DNA of 34,565 nt from Dehalococcoidia bacterium (GCA_030616265.1 JAUWXS010000001.1:1-34565), one strand, 5' to 3'; positions 15,760 through 23,980 are shown, counted from the first letter of the stretch. The notes: generated from the letters alone by a model not told the origin. A program made the numbers and translations.

Positions 15760-15837
15760 ATGGGAACTAAAGGCAGAAAGAACATAAAGAAGCCCAAGAA
15801 GTCGAAGCTGGAAAAACAGGCCGCCAAGAAAAAATAA
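15760..15837 (+). CDS. 25-residue highly basic micro-protein, copy 2
   Basis: The second copy of the basic micro-ORF: same length and 24 of 25 residues identical to that at 14699, with seven base differences in 78. AGAGG stands about eight bases before the ATG. It follows the beta-helix lipoprotein by 19 bases and precedes the LOG-family gene by 38. The two copies each close a lipoprotein cassette, so the peptide may be expressed with whichever lipoprotein lies before it. The function is unknown. Confidence 0.7.
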   Translation: MGTKGRKNIKKPKKSKLEKQAAKKK

Positions 15838-15875
15838 TCATTTAAGCAAATCGTGAAACCTGCGGGGAGGACGAT

Positions 15876-16559
15876 ATGCCGAATGAATATGAAATCAACG
15901 AGCTAGCCAAGGAAGAGTCGTGGCGGATGTTCCGCATCATCGGGGAGCTGGTGGAGGGCTTCGATACCCTCACCGGCATCGAGCCCGCGGTAACCATCTA
16001 CGGCTCGGCACGCCTCAAAGAGGGCGACAAGCTATACGCCCAGACCGAGGAAATAGCCTACCAGCTGGGGCAGCTCGGCTTTTCTATGATAACGGGCGGG
16101 GGGCCGGGGGCGATGGAAGCCGCCAACAGGGGTGCGCTAAAGGCCGGGGTGGAGTCGGTGGGGCTGAATATCGACCTGCCCGAGGAACAGGCCAGCAACG
16201 CCTACACCACCAAGTCGATAACCTTTCACCACTTCTTTGCCCGCAAGGTGATGCTGGTAAAGTATGCCACCGCCTTCGTCATCATCCCCGGGGGACTGGG
16301 CACGCTCGACGAGCTGACCGAGGTGCTGACCCTGATGCAGACCCTCAAAATAAAGCCCTTCCCGGTGATAATATTCAACAGCCAGTACTGGAAGGGATTT
16401 CTGGACTGGCTGAAGAGCTCGGCCCTGGATAAGGGATGCATCTCCAAAGAAGACCTCGACCTGCTCATTGTCTGCGACCGACCCGAAGAGGTGGTCGAGG
16501 CTGTCCAGACCTGGTACACCAAGCACAAGTTAGTCGGCAAGAAGGCGCTGCCCAAGTAA
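15876..16559 (+). CDS. LOG-family protein (TIGR00730 / lysine-decarboxylase-like Rossmann fold)
   Basis: A 227-residue Rossmann-fold protein. GGGPGAMEA (about 73-81) and PGGLGTLDEL (about 136-145) are the two LOG signatures; the second contains the catalytic glutamate region. Characterised relatives are nucleoside-5'-monophosphate phosphoribohydrolases (cytokinin-activating LOG) or nucleosidases. Older annotations call them lysine decarboxylases, which is not supported. GGAGG lies five bases before the ATG. It precedes the HAS-barrel gene by 18 bases and so belongs to the NurA-HerA string. The physiological nucleotide is unknown; nucleotide clean-up or sensing during DNA processing is a guess from context. 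Confidence 0.88.
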   Translation: MPNEYEINELAKEESWRMFRIIGELVEGFDTLTGIEPAVTIYGSARLKEGDKLYAQTEEIAYQLGQLGFSMITGGGPGAMEAANRGALKAGVESVGLNIDLPEEQASNAYTTKSITFHHFFARKVMLVKYATAFVIIPGGLGTLDELTEVLTLMQTLKIKPFPVIIFNSQYWKGFLDWLKSSALDKGCISKEDLDLLIVCDRPEEVVEAVQTWYTKHKLVGKKALPK

Positions 16560-16577
16560 GATGAAGGGAAATTAAAG

Positions 16578-17174
16578 ATGGCTGAACTACAAAGAGTCGG
16601 CGAGGTAATCGAAGCCGGCACCACCGCTTTTACCGCCCAGTGCTACGAGCTATACCAGATTCCGCCGCTGGGCAGCCTGGTCAAGACCGGCGATTCGGCC
16701 ACCGAGCTCTACGGCATCGTCTATAACGCCGCCACCACCAGCCTGGAACCGGGGCGCCGCCCTATCGCCCGCGGCAGGGACGAAACCAGCGAGGAGGCAA
16801 TCTACCGCTCGTCTCCGCAGCTGACCAAACTGCTCAGGAGCGAATTCGGGGCGGTGGTGGTGGGGCACAAGCAAGGTGATAAGCTCTATCATCACCTGCC
16901 CCCCCAGCCCGCCCGCATCCATAGCTTCGTCTATCAGTGCACCCTAACCGAGGTTATGGAGTTCGGGCAGTCCTTCGACTTTCTGAACATACTGATTAAC
17001 GCTAATTTGCCCGTTCCCGCCGAGGAGCTGGTCAGCGCCTCGTTGCGCCAGATGAGCCGGGCGCATAAAGACCCCCGCGCCTTCCTGGTGGCGGCGGGCA
17101 AGGAATTAGCCATCTTGCTCAGCGGCAACCTCAACCAGCTCAAAGCCATACTGGGGAGGATTACACCGCTATGA
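16578..17174 (+). CDS. Free-standing HAS-barrel-like protein
   Basis: A 198-residue protein. The first 70 residues (RVGEVIEAGTTAFTAQCYEL, then PPLGSLVKTGD and YGIVYNAATTSLEPGRRP) look like the HAS barrel, the N-terminal beta-barrel of HerA and F1-type ATPases. The rest is mixed helical and not recognised. It has no ATPase motor of its own. The HerA encoded two genes later keeps its own N-terminal barrel, so this protein may bind the HerA ring or NurA as an adaptor; that is inference. GAAGGGA lies before the ATG, and the stop overlaps the next start by four bases (ATGA). Confidence 0.7.
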   Translation: MAELQRVGEVIEAGTTAFTAQCYELYQIPPLGSLVKTGDSATELYGIVYNAATTSLEPGRRPIARGRDETSEEAIYRSSPQLTKLLRSEFGAVVVGHKQGDKLYHHLPPQPARIHSFVYQCTLTEVMEFGQSFDFLNILINANLPVPAEELVSASLRQMSRAHKDPRAFLVAAGKELAILLSGNLNQLKAILGRITPL

Positions 17175-18016
17175 AACCTGAGGAATTCTATGTCGCTCAT
17201 GGCATCATGACTGACCCGGATGAGTACGGGTCACTCTTCGATGGCCTGCCTGATGAGATTCCATCACTCTGTAAAATCTTGCAGGGCTTGATACTGCACG
17301 TGCACTGGGCGGAACGCTACGGTGTAAAGCTGTCCGAAGAACGCCGGAACGAGTGCAATTTGCGGAAAGTCTCGCGGCAACTTAGACGCATTATTAATCT
17401 TAATGATTCGCCACTATCTACCGCCCGCTCGCTGGAAAGCAAAGTGGTGGGTAACTGCCGCGATTTCTCCGTCCTTCTGACCGCCATCTTGAGGCGTAAA
17501 GGCATACCGGCCCGCGCCCGTTGTGGATTCGGCACATATTTTACTCCGAATTACCATGAAGACCACTGGGTCTGCCAGTACTGGAACGCTGATAAAAAAA
17601 GATGGGTGATGGTCGATGCGCAGATTGATGATTTCCAGCGCAGGGCACTTAACATCACCTTCGACACATGTGATGTGCGCGAAGGACTGTTCTTACCTGC
17701 TGGCAAAGCTTGGCTGATGTGCCGCGCCGGTAAAGCCGACCCGGAATCATTCGGGATTTTCGACATGCACGGCATGTGGTTCATCATTGGCAATCTGGTG
17801 CGTGACCTGCTTTCTCTGAATAAGATAGAACTTCTGCCATGGGACCAATGGAACCTCATGATAGATGATAAACAACTGGACATTCCCCCAGAGGATATAG
17901 AACTGCTGGATAGAATCGCTACGGTGACGCAGGGAATAAATCCGGACTTATCCGAAGTGCGTTCCAGTTATGAAAATGAAGAGAGATTACGTACGCCGAT
18001 TGGCTGGGAACCATGA
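17171..18016 (+). CDS. Transglutaminase-like domain protein
   Basis: A 281-residue protein with no signal peptide or membrane segment. C96 (GNCRDFSVLLTAILRRKGIP), H132 (DHWVCQYWN) and D149 (WVMVDAQID) form a full transglutaminase-like triad, with the typical 'ARARCGFGTYF' strand between. It may cleave or modify peptide or amide bonds; known bacterial relatives are varied and few are characterised. It overlaps the HAS-barrel gene by four bases and ends 21 bases before HerA, so it is embedded in that operon. Codon choice looks less GC-rich than its direct neighbours by eye, suggesting later insertion. A role in HerA-NurA function is only contextual. Confidence 0.8.
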   Translation: MKPEEFYVAHGIMTDPDEYGSLFDGLPDEIPSLCKILQGLILHVHWAERYGVKLSEERRNECNLRKVSRQLRRIINLNDSPLSTARSLESKVVGNCRDFSVLLTAILRRKGIPARARCGFGTYFTPNYHEDHWVCQYWNADKKRWVMVDAQIDDFQRRALNITFDTCDVREGLFLPAGKAWLMCRAGKADPESFGIFDMHGMWFIIGNLVRDLLSLNKIELLPWDQWNLMIDDKQLDIPPEDIELLDRIATVTQGINPDLSEVRSSYENEERLRTPIGWEP

Positions 18017-18037
18017 AAATAACAGGAGAATTAAATA

Positions 18038-19648
18038 GTGAATTTAGAAAATAGCCAGCGCCTGGGCATCGTCGTCTCCGGCTCACTGGGCAAGGGAGTC
18101 GAGGTCAAGCTGGATAGCTCCGCTTCCATCGAGGATATGGCGGTGGGGCGCTTCGTCACCATCGAGGGGGCAAAGCGGCGCTTCTTCGGCATGATAAGCG
18201 AGGTCAGCCTAGGGGTGACCGACCAGAAGCTCTCCCTCACCCCACCCGACGTCTCCGACCCCTTTATCGCCGAGGTCTTGGCGGGCACCAGCACCTTCGG
18301 CACATTGCACGTTACCCCCACCCTGGTCATCGGCGGCGATGCCGACAGCCTGCTCGAAGGACCCCAACCGGTAAAGACCGTTCCCAGCCACTTCTCCGTG
18401 GTCAATCTAGCCTCGGAGAGGGATGTGGAGCTGGTCTTCGGCACCGAGGATGAAAAGAGGTTCTTTATCGGCAACCCGCTGGAAATGGAGACCAAGCTCT
18501 GCCTCGACCTGGAGGAGTTCGTCAAGCGCTCCAACGGCATCTTCGGCAAGAGCGGCACGGGCAAGACCTTTCTTACCCGCATCCTGCTCATCGGCATGCT
18601 GCAAAAGAGCCAGGCGGTCAACCTGGTCTTCGATATGCATAACGAATACGGCTGGGAAGGCAGCAGCGAAGGCTTCACCAAGAAAGTTAAAGGCTTAAAG
18701 CAATGGGGGCAGGCAAAGGTAGCCATCTTTACTCTTGATAAAGAAAACTCCAATACGCGCAAAGTCCCCACCGACTTCACCATACAGATTGGCTATGATG
18801 AAATTACCCCCGAGGATATCTCCGTACTGCGCTCCACCCTTAATATAACCGACCTCGCTGTGGAAGCTGCCTATCAACTTCGGCGAAGGCTAGGTAAAAG
18901 CTGGCTACGCCAGACGCAGGAACTCAGCGACGAAGAACTTAAAGACGAGCTCAAAGACACTAACATTCACGAGAGCTCTTTACAGAGTCTGAAACGCGGC
19001 CTCGGCGTCATCGAGCGACTCGGCTTTGTCGTGCCGCAGGCTCCAGAGGATGCCGTCAAACATATTCTTAATCACCTTGACCGCGGCGTCAGCGTTGTCC
19101 TTGAATTCGGGCGCTACCGCGAAATCAGCGCCTACATGCTCGTGGCCAACATGCTCTCCCGCCGCATCTACGCTCAATACCAAGAGAGGTCTGAAAAGGC
19201 GAGGGCTAACGATACTGCCCTACCACAACCCCTGGTCATTACCATCGAGGAAGCCCACAAGTTCCTCAACCCCGAGGTCGCCAGCCAGACCATCTTCGGC
19301 ACCATCGCCCGCGAGATGAGAAAGTACAACGTCACCCTGCTGGTGATCGACCAGAGGCCCAGCGGCATTGACAGCGAGGTTATGTCGCAGATGGGGACCA
19401 AGATAACCTGCCTGCTGGATAACGAGCGCGATATCGACAGCGTGCTTGCTGGCGTATCGGGTAGAGCCGAGCTTAAATCGGTTTTAGCCAAGCTCGCCGC
19501 CAAACAGCAGGCGCTCGTCTTCGGGCACGCCGTGCCCATGCCGGTGGCTTTTCGGCCCCGTGAATACGGCTCGGCGGAGTCCTACCGCGAGTTTGCCGTC
19601 AGAGGCAAAGCCGAATCAGAAAAAGACATCGAAAAGCTGTGGGAGTAA
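18038..19648 (+). CDS. herA: HerA-like DNA translocase ATPase
   Basis: A 536-residue FtsK/HerA superfamily ATPase. A HAS barrel forms the start (LGIVVSGSLGKGVEVKL to RFVTIEG). Walker A GKSGTGKT lies near residue 170, FDMHNEYGW follows, and the Walker B region VITIEEAHKFL lies near 400. VIDQRPSGID and LLDNERDIDSVLAG are the arginine-finger and sensor segments of the HerA group. It pumps DNA in a hexameric ring and activates NurA. The start is GTG at 18038 with AGGAG nine bases upstream. The end is nine bases from the convergent HAD gene. The stretch from about 18690 to 19240 seems lower in GC than the flanks, perhaps a mosaic segment. Confidence 0.9.
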   Translation: MNLENSQRLGIVVSGSLGKGVEVKLDSSASIEDMAVGRFVTIEGAKRRFFGMISEVSLGVTDQKLSLTPPDVSDPFIAEVLAGTSTFGTLHVTPTLVIGGDADSLLEGPQPVKTVPSHFSVVNLASERDVELVFGTEDEKRFFIGNPLEMETKLCLDLEEFVKRSNGIFGKSGTGKTFLTRILLIGMLQKSQAVNLVFDMHNEYGWEGSSEGFTKKVKGLKQWGQAKVAIFTLDKENSNTRKVPTDFTIQIGYDEITPEDISVLRSTLNITDLAVEAAYQLRRRLGKSWLRQTQELSDEELKDELKDTNIHESSLQSLKRGLGVIERLGFVVPQAPEDAVKHILNHLDRGVSVVLEFGRYREISAYMLVANMLSRRIYAQYQERSEKARANDTALPQPLVITIEEAHKFLNPEVASQTIFGTIAREMRKYNVTLLVIDQRPSGIDSEVMSQMGTKITCLLDNERDIDSVLAGVSGRAELKSVLAKLAAKQQALVFGHAVPMPVAFRPREYGSAESYREFAVRGKAESEKDIEKLWE

Positions 19649-19657
19649 AAACCCGGC

Positions 19658-20287
19658 CTAGAGCGCTTCCAGGCCCCGCACCACATCGTTGAGGTCGTCA
19701 AAGGGCTTACACTTCAGCTTCTTCTCCTTGCAGGCGTCGAGCAGCCCATCACAGGCGAAGACGTGCTGGGCCAGAGCCGCCGGAAAGATATCAGAAGGGC
19801 CGTTCCCAATACATACCACCTGGTAGCCCTGCTTGATGAATAACTTGGTATAAGCTTCTTTGAAACCCTTCTTTAAGGCCGTGCCCTCGGGGCCGATATA
19901 CTGCACCTCAAGCCCGTCGGGGGTGAACTTGGTCTGGGCGGCATAGACCTCAATATTACCCAGGCCGACATCTTCCAGAATTTCCTTTATATAGAAATCG
20001 AGCCCGTTGCTGACCACTAAAAAGCGAAAGCCCCTATCCTGGCAATAGTTCACCAGGTTACGCAGCCCCTCACGCAGCTTAACATCTTCCCGGGCGACCC
20101 GCAGCAGCTCGTCGCGGCTGGCTTTGACCATGGCAAAGGCCTTGGTATTGAAATCGCCCACCGTCATCTTACTCTGCCGGTACTGCTGGTACAGTTTTCG
20201 CCAGTCGCCCTGGGCAAAAGCATCCAGCAGGGCAAAGCTGACATCTTCTTCGGTAAGGGTGCCGTCAAAATCGCTCTGAATAATCAT
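19658..20287 (-). CDS. HAD-IB family phosphatase, MtnX-like
   Basis: A 209-residue HAD hydrolase. Motif I is DFDGTLT (nucleophile D6, acid D8), motif II is VVSNG, a lysine precedes motif III, and motif III reads IGNGPSDIFPA. MtnX enzymes of methionine salvage and related phosphoserine-like phosphatases look like this. No other methionine-salvage gene is nearby, so the substrate is uncertain. It is convergent with HerA and divergent from the acyl-CoA ligase. A promoter with a perfect -10 lies about 50 bases upstream of the ATG, but no clear ribosome binding site is visible. Confidence 0.8.
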   Translation of the reverse strand: MIIQSDFDGTLTEEDVSFALLDAFAQGDWRKLYQQYRQSKMTVGDFNTKAFAMVKASRDELLRVAREDVKLREGLRNLVNYCQDRGFRFLVVSNGLDFYIKEILEDVGLGNIEVYAAQTKFTPDGLEVQYIGPEGTALKKGFKEAYTKLFIKQGYQVVCIGNGPSDIFPAALAQHVFACDGLLDACKEKKLKCKPFDDLNDVVRGLEAL

Positions 20288-20333
20288 AGCTCGAAATTAA
20301 ACCTGAATATAAAGCAGGTGCTACTAGAGCAGG

Positions 20334-20362
20334 ATTATACTTAAATTTGAGCCACATTTCAA
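20334..20362 (-). promoter_or_regulatory. Promoter of the HAD phosphatase gene
   Basis: On the reverse strand TTGAAA (20357-20362), a 17-base spacer and TATAAT (20334-20339) match eleven of twelve consensus bases. Transcription would begin near 20327 and leave a leader of about 40 bases. Confidence 0.7.
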
Positions 20363-20402
20363 GGCTCTGGTTTTATGTCGGCATTTCAGGCGTCGTCTGC
20401 CA

Positions 20403-20432
20403 TTGACAGTTAAACACCATACAGTTTAGTAT
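20403..20432 (+). promoter_or_regulatory. Candidate promoter of the acyl-CoA ligase operon
   Basis: A perfect TTGACA (20403-20408) is followed after 18 bases by TAGTAT (20427-20432), a four-of-six match to the -10 element. It is divergent from the HAD promoter, and the two -35 elements are about 40 bases apart, leaving room for a shared regulator. The rest of the 210-base gap shows nothing else convincing. Confidence 0.5.
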
Positions 20433-20497
20433 GTTGCTAGTCTTTTCAGCCTGGGGCAAAGTATACCGTCGTCGCCATTATCTAGGAGGGACACGCT

Positions 20498-22099
20498 ATG
20501 CCAAAGCGCCTTTCGCTCAAGGAGTTATCACGCTACAATGTCGGCACCTGGGCCGATATAATCTATAGAAATGCCCTTCTCTACCCCAACCAAGAAGCCT
20601 TCGTCTACGGAGACACCAGGATAACCTTCGCCGATTTTAATACCAGGATAAACAAGCTGATTCATGCCCTGCACAAGATGGGGGTGAAGAAGGGGGATGT
20701 GCTGGGTATTCTATCCTGGAGCTGCCTGCAGTTCGCCGAGGTCTACGGGCTGACCATGAAGGGGGGCTTTATCGCCTCGCCGTTTAACCCCCGCCTGAGA
20801 GAGGATGATCTGGAGTATATCATCAACTACTCCGAGGCCAACACCATCTTTGTCGGGCAAGAACTATTAGAAGTGGCCAATTCCTTAAAGAAGCGTCTGC
20901 CCAAGGTCAAAAATTTCATCTCCCTGGAGACGGCCGCCCCGGGCATGACCGCCTATGACGACTTGCTGGCATCAAACCCCGGGGAAGAGCCCGATATTCA
21001 GCTAGATGAGGACGACCCCGTCTGCATTATCTATACCAGCGGCACCACCGGTGTCCCCCGCGGCGCCCTCTACACCCAGCGCCGCTTCATAGAGGACTCC
21101 AAGATACTGGTCATAGATATGGGACTGCAAACGGGACACAGGCGAGTCCAGATAACGCCTCTGTTTCATATTGCTGGCAATACCCATTTTCGTTCTTCAC
21201 TCTACACCGCAGGGTGCAATATTATCGTCAAGTTCTTTGACGCCGCCGAAACGCTGGAGATTATCCAGAGGGAGAAAGCCACCCACATGGACTTCGTGCC
21301 CACCCACCTGGCGGCGATGCTCAATCTGCCCGACCTTGATAAGTATGACATCAGCTCGATGAAGTTCCTCTGGTACGGCGCCTCGCCCATGCCCCTGGAG
21401 GTATTAAAGAAGGGGATGAAGGTCTTCGGGCCTATTTTCGCCCAGGGCTACGGGCAGAGCGAGAGCGGGCCCGCCATCTCCCACCTCTCCAAAGAAGACC
21501 ACAACGTGCTGGACAGACCGGCCAAGGAACAGAAGAAACTCTCATCGGCGGGCAGACCTGATATCGGGGTGCAGGTCAAAATTATTGGTGAAAAAGGCAA
21601 GGATGTCGGGCCAGGCGAAGTGGGCGAGATAGCGGTGCGCAGCAAGCAGACCATGGTTGAATACTGGAAAAAACCCGAAGAGACCAAGGCTACCCTCGTT
21701 AACGGCTGGCTGCACACCGGCGATATGGGCTACTACGATGAGGAGGGCTATATCTACATCGCCGACCGCAAGAAGGACATGATTATCACCGGCGGGGAGA
21801 ATGTCTACCCCAGAGAGGTAGAAGAGGTCCTCTACCGCCACCCGGCGGTCCTGGAGGCGGCCGTCATCGGCGTCCCCGACGAATACTGGGTGGAAAGGGT
21901 GCACGCCGTAGTCACCACCAAGAAGGGCGCAAAAGCTACCGCCGAGGAGATTATCGCCTTCTGCAAAAAGAACATCGCTGGTTACAAGACGCCGAAGTCG
22001 ATTGAGTTTGTCGATGCCCTGCCCAAGAACCCTGCTGGCAAGATTCTGAAGCGCGAGCTTAGGGATAAGTACTGGAAGGGGACACAGAAAAAGAGCTAA
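20498..22099 (+). CDS. AMP-forming acyl-CoA synthetase (ligase)
   Basis: A 533-residue adenylate-forming enzyme that activates a carboxylic acid to its CoA thioester with ATP. The phosphate-binding loop is YTSGTTGVPRGA, the A5 motif is GYGQSESGP, and the A7-A8 hinge is HTGDMGYYDEEGYIYIADRK followed by GGENVYPREVEE. The C-terminal PKNPAGKILKRELR carries the catalytic lysine. All core motifs are intact. The fatty, aromatic or alicyclic nature of the acid cannot be read reliably. A strong GGAGGG lies eight to nine bases before the ATG. It opens the catabolic run and is followed after 27 bases by the corrinoid-activator gene. Confidence 0.93.
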   Translation: MPKRLSLKELSRYNVGTWADIIYRNALLYPNQEAFVYGDTRITFADFNTRINKLIHALHKMGVKKGDVLGILSWSCLQFAEVYGLTMKGGFIASPFNPRLREDDLEYIINYSEANTIFVGQELLEVANSLKKRLPKVKNFISLETAAPGMTAYDDLLASNPGEEPDIQLDEDDPVCIIYTSGTTGVPRGALYTQRRFIEDSKILVIDMGLQTGHRRVQITPLFHIAGNTHFRSSLYTAGCNIIVKFFDAAETLEIIQREKATHMDFVPTHLAAMLNLPDLDKYDISSMKFLWYGASPMPLEVLKKGMKVFGPIFAQGYGQSESGPAISHLSKEDHNVLDRPAKEQKKLSSAGRPDIGVQVKIIGEKGKDVGPGEVGEIAVRSKQTMVEYWKKPEETKATLVNGWLHTGDMGYYDEEGYIYIADRKKDMIITGGENVYPREVEEVLYRHPAVLEAAVIGVPDEYWVERVHAVVTTKKGAKATAEEIIAFCKKNIAGYKTPKSIEFVDALPKNPAGKILKRELRDKYWKGTQKKS

Positions 22100-22126
22100 C
22101 CGCCGGCGTTTCTATAGATAGGGACG

Positions 22127-23977
22127 ATGGAAACATACAAGATAAACTTTGAGCCCCTGGGCTTGAGCGGGCGCTGCCGCGCCGATGAGTCTCTTCTGGC
22201 CTGCGCCCACCGCATCGGCATAGGCATTATCAGCCTCTGCGGCGGTAAGGGGAACTGCCAGTCCTGCCGTATGCAGCTACTAGAAGGCACAGCCTCCAAG
22301 CCAACCGCCAGCGAGCTCAAAGCCTACTCCCGCCAGGAAATCAAGGAAGGCTGGCGTCTTGCCTGCCAGAGCTATCCCACCAGCGACGGCAAAGTGGGCC
22401 TGCCCCCCACCTCGCTGACCACCACCCAGCGGGTGCAGACCGAGGGGCAGGAGGTAACCGTCAGCCCCGAGCCGGTGGTTACCCCCTACCAGGTTAAGCT
22501 ATCAACGCCGTCGCTGACCGATGCGCAGGCTGATGCCGCCCGACTGCTCAAAGCCTTAAACCACCAGCACCGCCTGAGCTGTGATAATATCGACATCGGC
22601 GCCCTAAGCCAGCTATCGCCAAAATTGCGTTCCTGGAACTGGCAGTGCCGGGCTTCGGTTCGCGAAGGCGAAGTAATCGCCTTCGGCCCCTGGCCCAGCC
22701 GCCAGCTGGGACTGGCGGTAGACCTGGGTACCTCCAAGATATCGGGCTACCTGGTCGACCTTGATAGCGGGCAGACCCTAGCCGCCCAGGGGGTAAGCAA
22801 TCCCCAAATCAGCTACGGAGAAGACATCATCAGCCGTATCTCTTACGCCACGAAATCGGCGGCTAAAGCAACGCAGCTGCAAAAGCTGGTGGTAAAAGCA
22901 ATAAACCAGTTGGCTAGCGACCTCTGCGCCGAAGCCAAGGCTAAGGTCGGGGATATTGTCGACGCCGTATTAGTGGGCAATACCGCCATGCACCACCTAC
23001 TGGCCGGCCTGCCGGTAAAGCAACTGGCTCTGGCCCCCTTTGTCCCCGCCGTAAGCCGGGCGATAGACATTAAGGCCAGCCACCTGGGACTAAAATTCGC
23101 CCCCGGAGCCTACCTGCACCTGCTGCCCAACATCGCCGCCTTCGTCGGCGCCGACCACACCGCCGTCCTGCTGGCGACGCTGAATGACGAGAACAAAGAG
23201 ACGACCATAGCCATCGACATCGGTACCAATACCGAGGTCTCGCTGATAGATAAAGGTAAGATAACGACCACCTCCTGCGCCTCCGGACCCGCCTTTGAGG
23301 GCTGGCATATCAAGGACGGCATGCGCGCCGCCAGCGGCGCCATAGAACGGCTGCGGATTGTGGATAACAAGGTGCAGTACCAGACCATCGACGACGCGCC
23401 CGCCATCGGCATCTGCGGCTCAGGTATTCTGGACGCTATGGCTCAGCTCTACCTGGCCGGGGTGCTGGGTGAGGGGGGCAAGATGGATGAGAAAAACCCC
23501 CGGGTGCGCGCTAGCGATAAGCACCTGGAGTTCGTGCTCGTCGGCGAAAAGGAGAAAAAAGGGGTGCGCCGGGCTATCGTTATCACCCAGCAGGACGTGC
23601 GGGAACTGCAACTGGCTAAGGCAGCCATCCGCACCGGCATCCAGGTACTCCTGGAAGCCAACGGTTACGGGGACGAGAAAATCCAGAAGGTGATAATTGC
23701 CGGCGCCTTCGGCAGCTATATTGATGTCGCCAACGCCATCGCTATCGGTATGCTGCCGGCGCTACCCCTGGAGCGCTTCCAGCAGGTAGGCAACGCCGCC
23801 GGCACCGGAGCCAGGCTGGCTCTAATCTCCCGCAGCAAGCGAGCCGCCGCCCAGAAGATAGTCTCTGGAATAAAGTATATCGAACTGGCCAACGTTCCCG
23901 GCTTTAATCAGACCTTTATGCAGGCAAGCTATCTGGGCCGGTTCCGGTTGAAAGAGGGTAAGCGAAAGGGGGTTTGA
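22127..23977 (+). CDS. [2Fe-2S] ASKHA corrinoid-protein reactivator (RACo / DUF4445 type)
   Basis: A 616-residue protein that reduces inactive Co(II) corrinoid proteins to Co(I) with ATP. The N-terminal ferredoxin domain has C38-x5-C44-x2-C47 and a fourth cysteine C80. After a linker, the actin-like ATPase domain shows GLAVDLGTSKISGYLVDLDS, VGNTAMHHLLAG, IAIDIGTNTEVSL and GICGSGILDAMAQL, and the C-terminal phosphate region AGAFGSYIDVANAIAIG. All are typical of RACo and RamA-like activators. The methyltransferase gene follows after three bases, so the two surely work in the same C1 pathway. The corrinoid protein itself is not in the window. No good ribosome binding site is seen beyond AGGGA. 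Confidence 0.9.
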   Translation: METYKINFEPLGLSGRCRADESLLACAHRIGIGIISLCGGKGNCQSCRMQLLEGTASKPTASELKAYSRQEIKEGWRLACQSYPTSDGKVGLPPTSLTTTQRVQTEGQEVTVSPEPVVTPYQVKLSTPSLTDAQADAARLLKALNHQHRLSCDNIDIGALSQLSPKLRSWNWQCRASVREGEVIAFGPWPSRQLGLAVDLGTSKISGYLVDLDSGQTLAAQGVSNPQISYGEDIISRISYATKSAAKATQLQKLVVKAINQLASDLCAEAKAKVGDIVDAVLVGNTAMHHLLAGLPVKQLALAPFVPAVSRAIDIKASHLGLKFAPGAYLHLLPNIAAFVGADHTAVLLATLNDENKETTIAIDIGTNTEVSLIDKGKITTTSCASGPAFEGWHIKDGMRAASGAIERLRIVDNKVQYQTIDDAPAIGICGSGILDAMAQLYLAGVLGEGGKMDEKNPRVRASDKHLEFVLVGEKEKKGVRRAIVITQQDVRELQLAKAAIRTGIQVLLEANGYGDEKIQKVIIAGAFGSYIDVANAIAIGMLPALPLERFQQVGNAAGTGARLALISRSKRAAAQKIVSGIKYIELANVPGFNQTFMQASYLGRFRLKEGKRKGV

Positions 23978-23980
23978 GCG

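Noticed and set aside
15876..16559. Lysine decarboxylase annotation for the LOG-family gene
   Set aside because: The GGGPGAMEA and PGGLGTLDE motifs belong to LOG phosphoribohydrolase-type proteins; no pyridoxal-phosphate site exists.
20346..20366. Small GAGCC/GGCTC inverted repeat between the HAD and ligase genes
   Set aside because: Only five base pairs, a nine-base loop and a weak T run; it overlaps the -35 element of the HAD promoter and is not convincing as a terminator.
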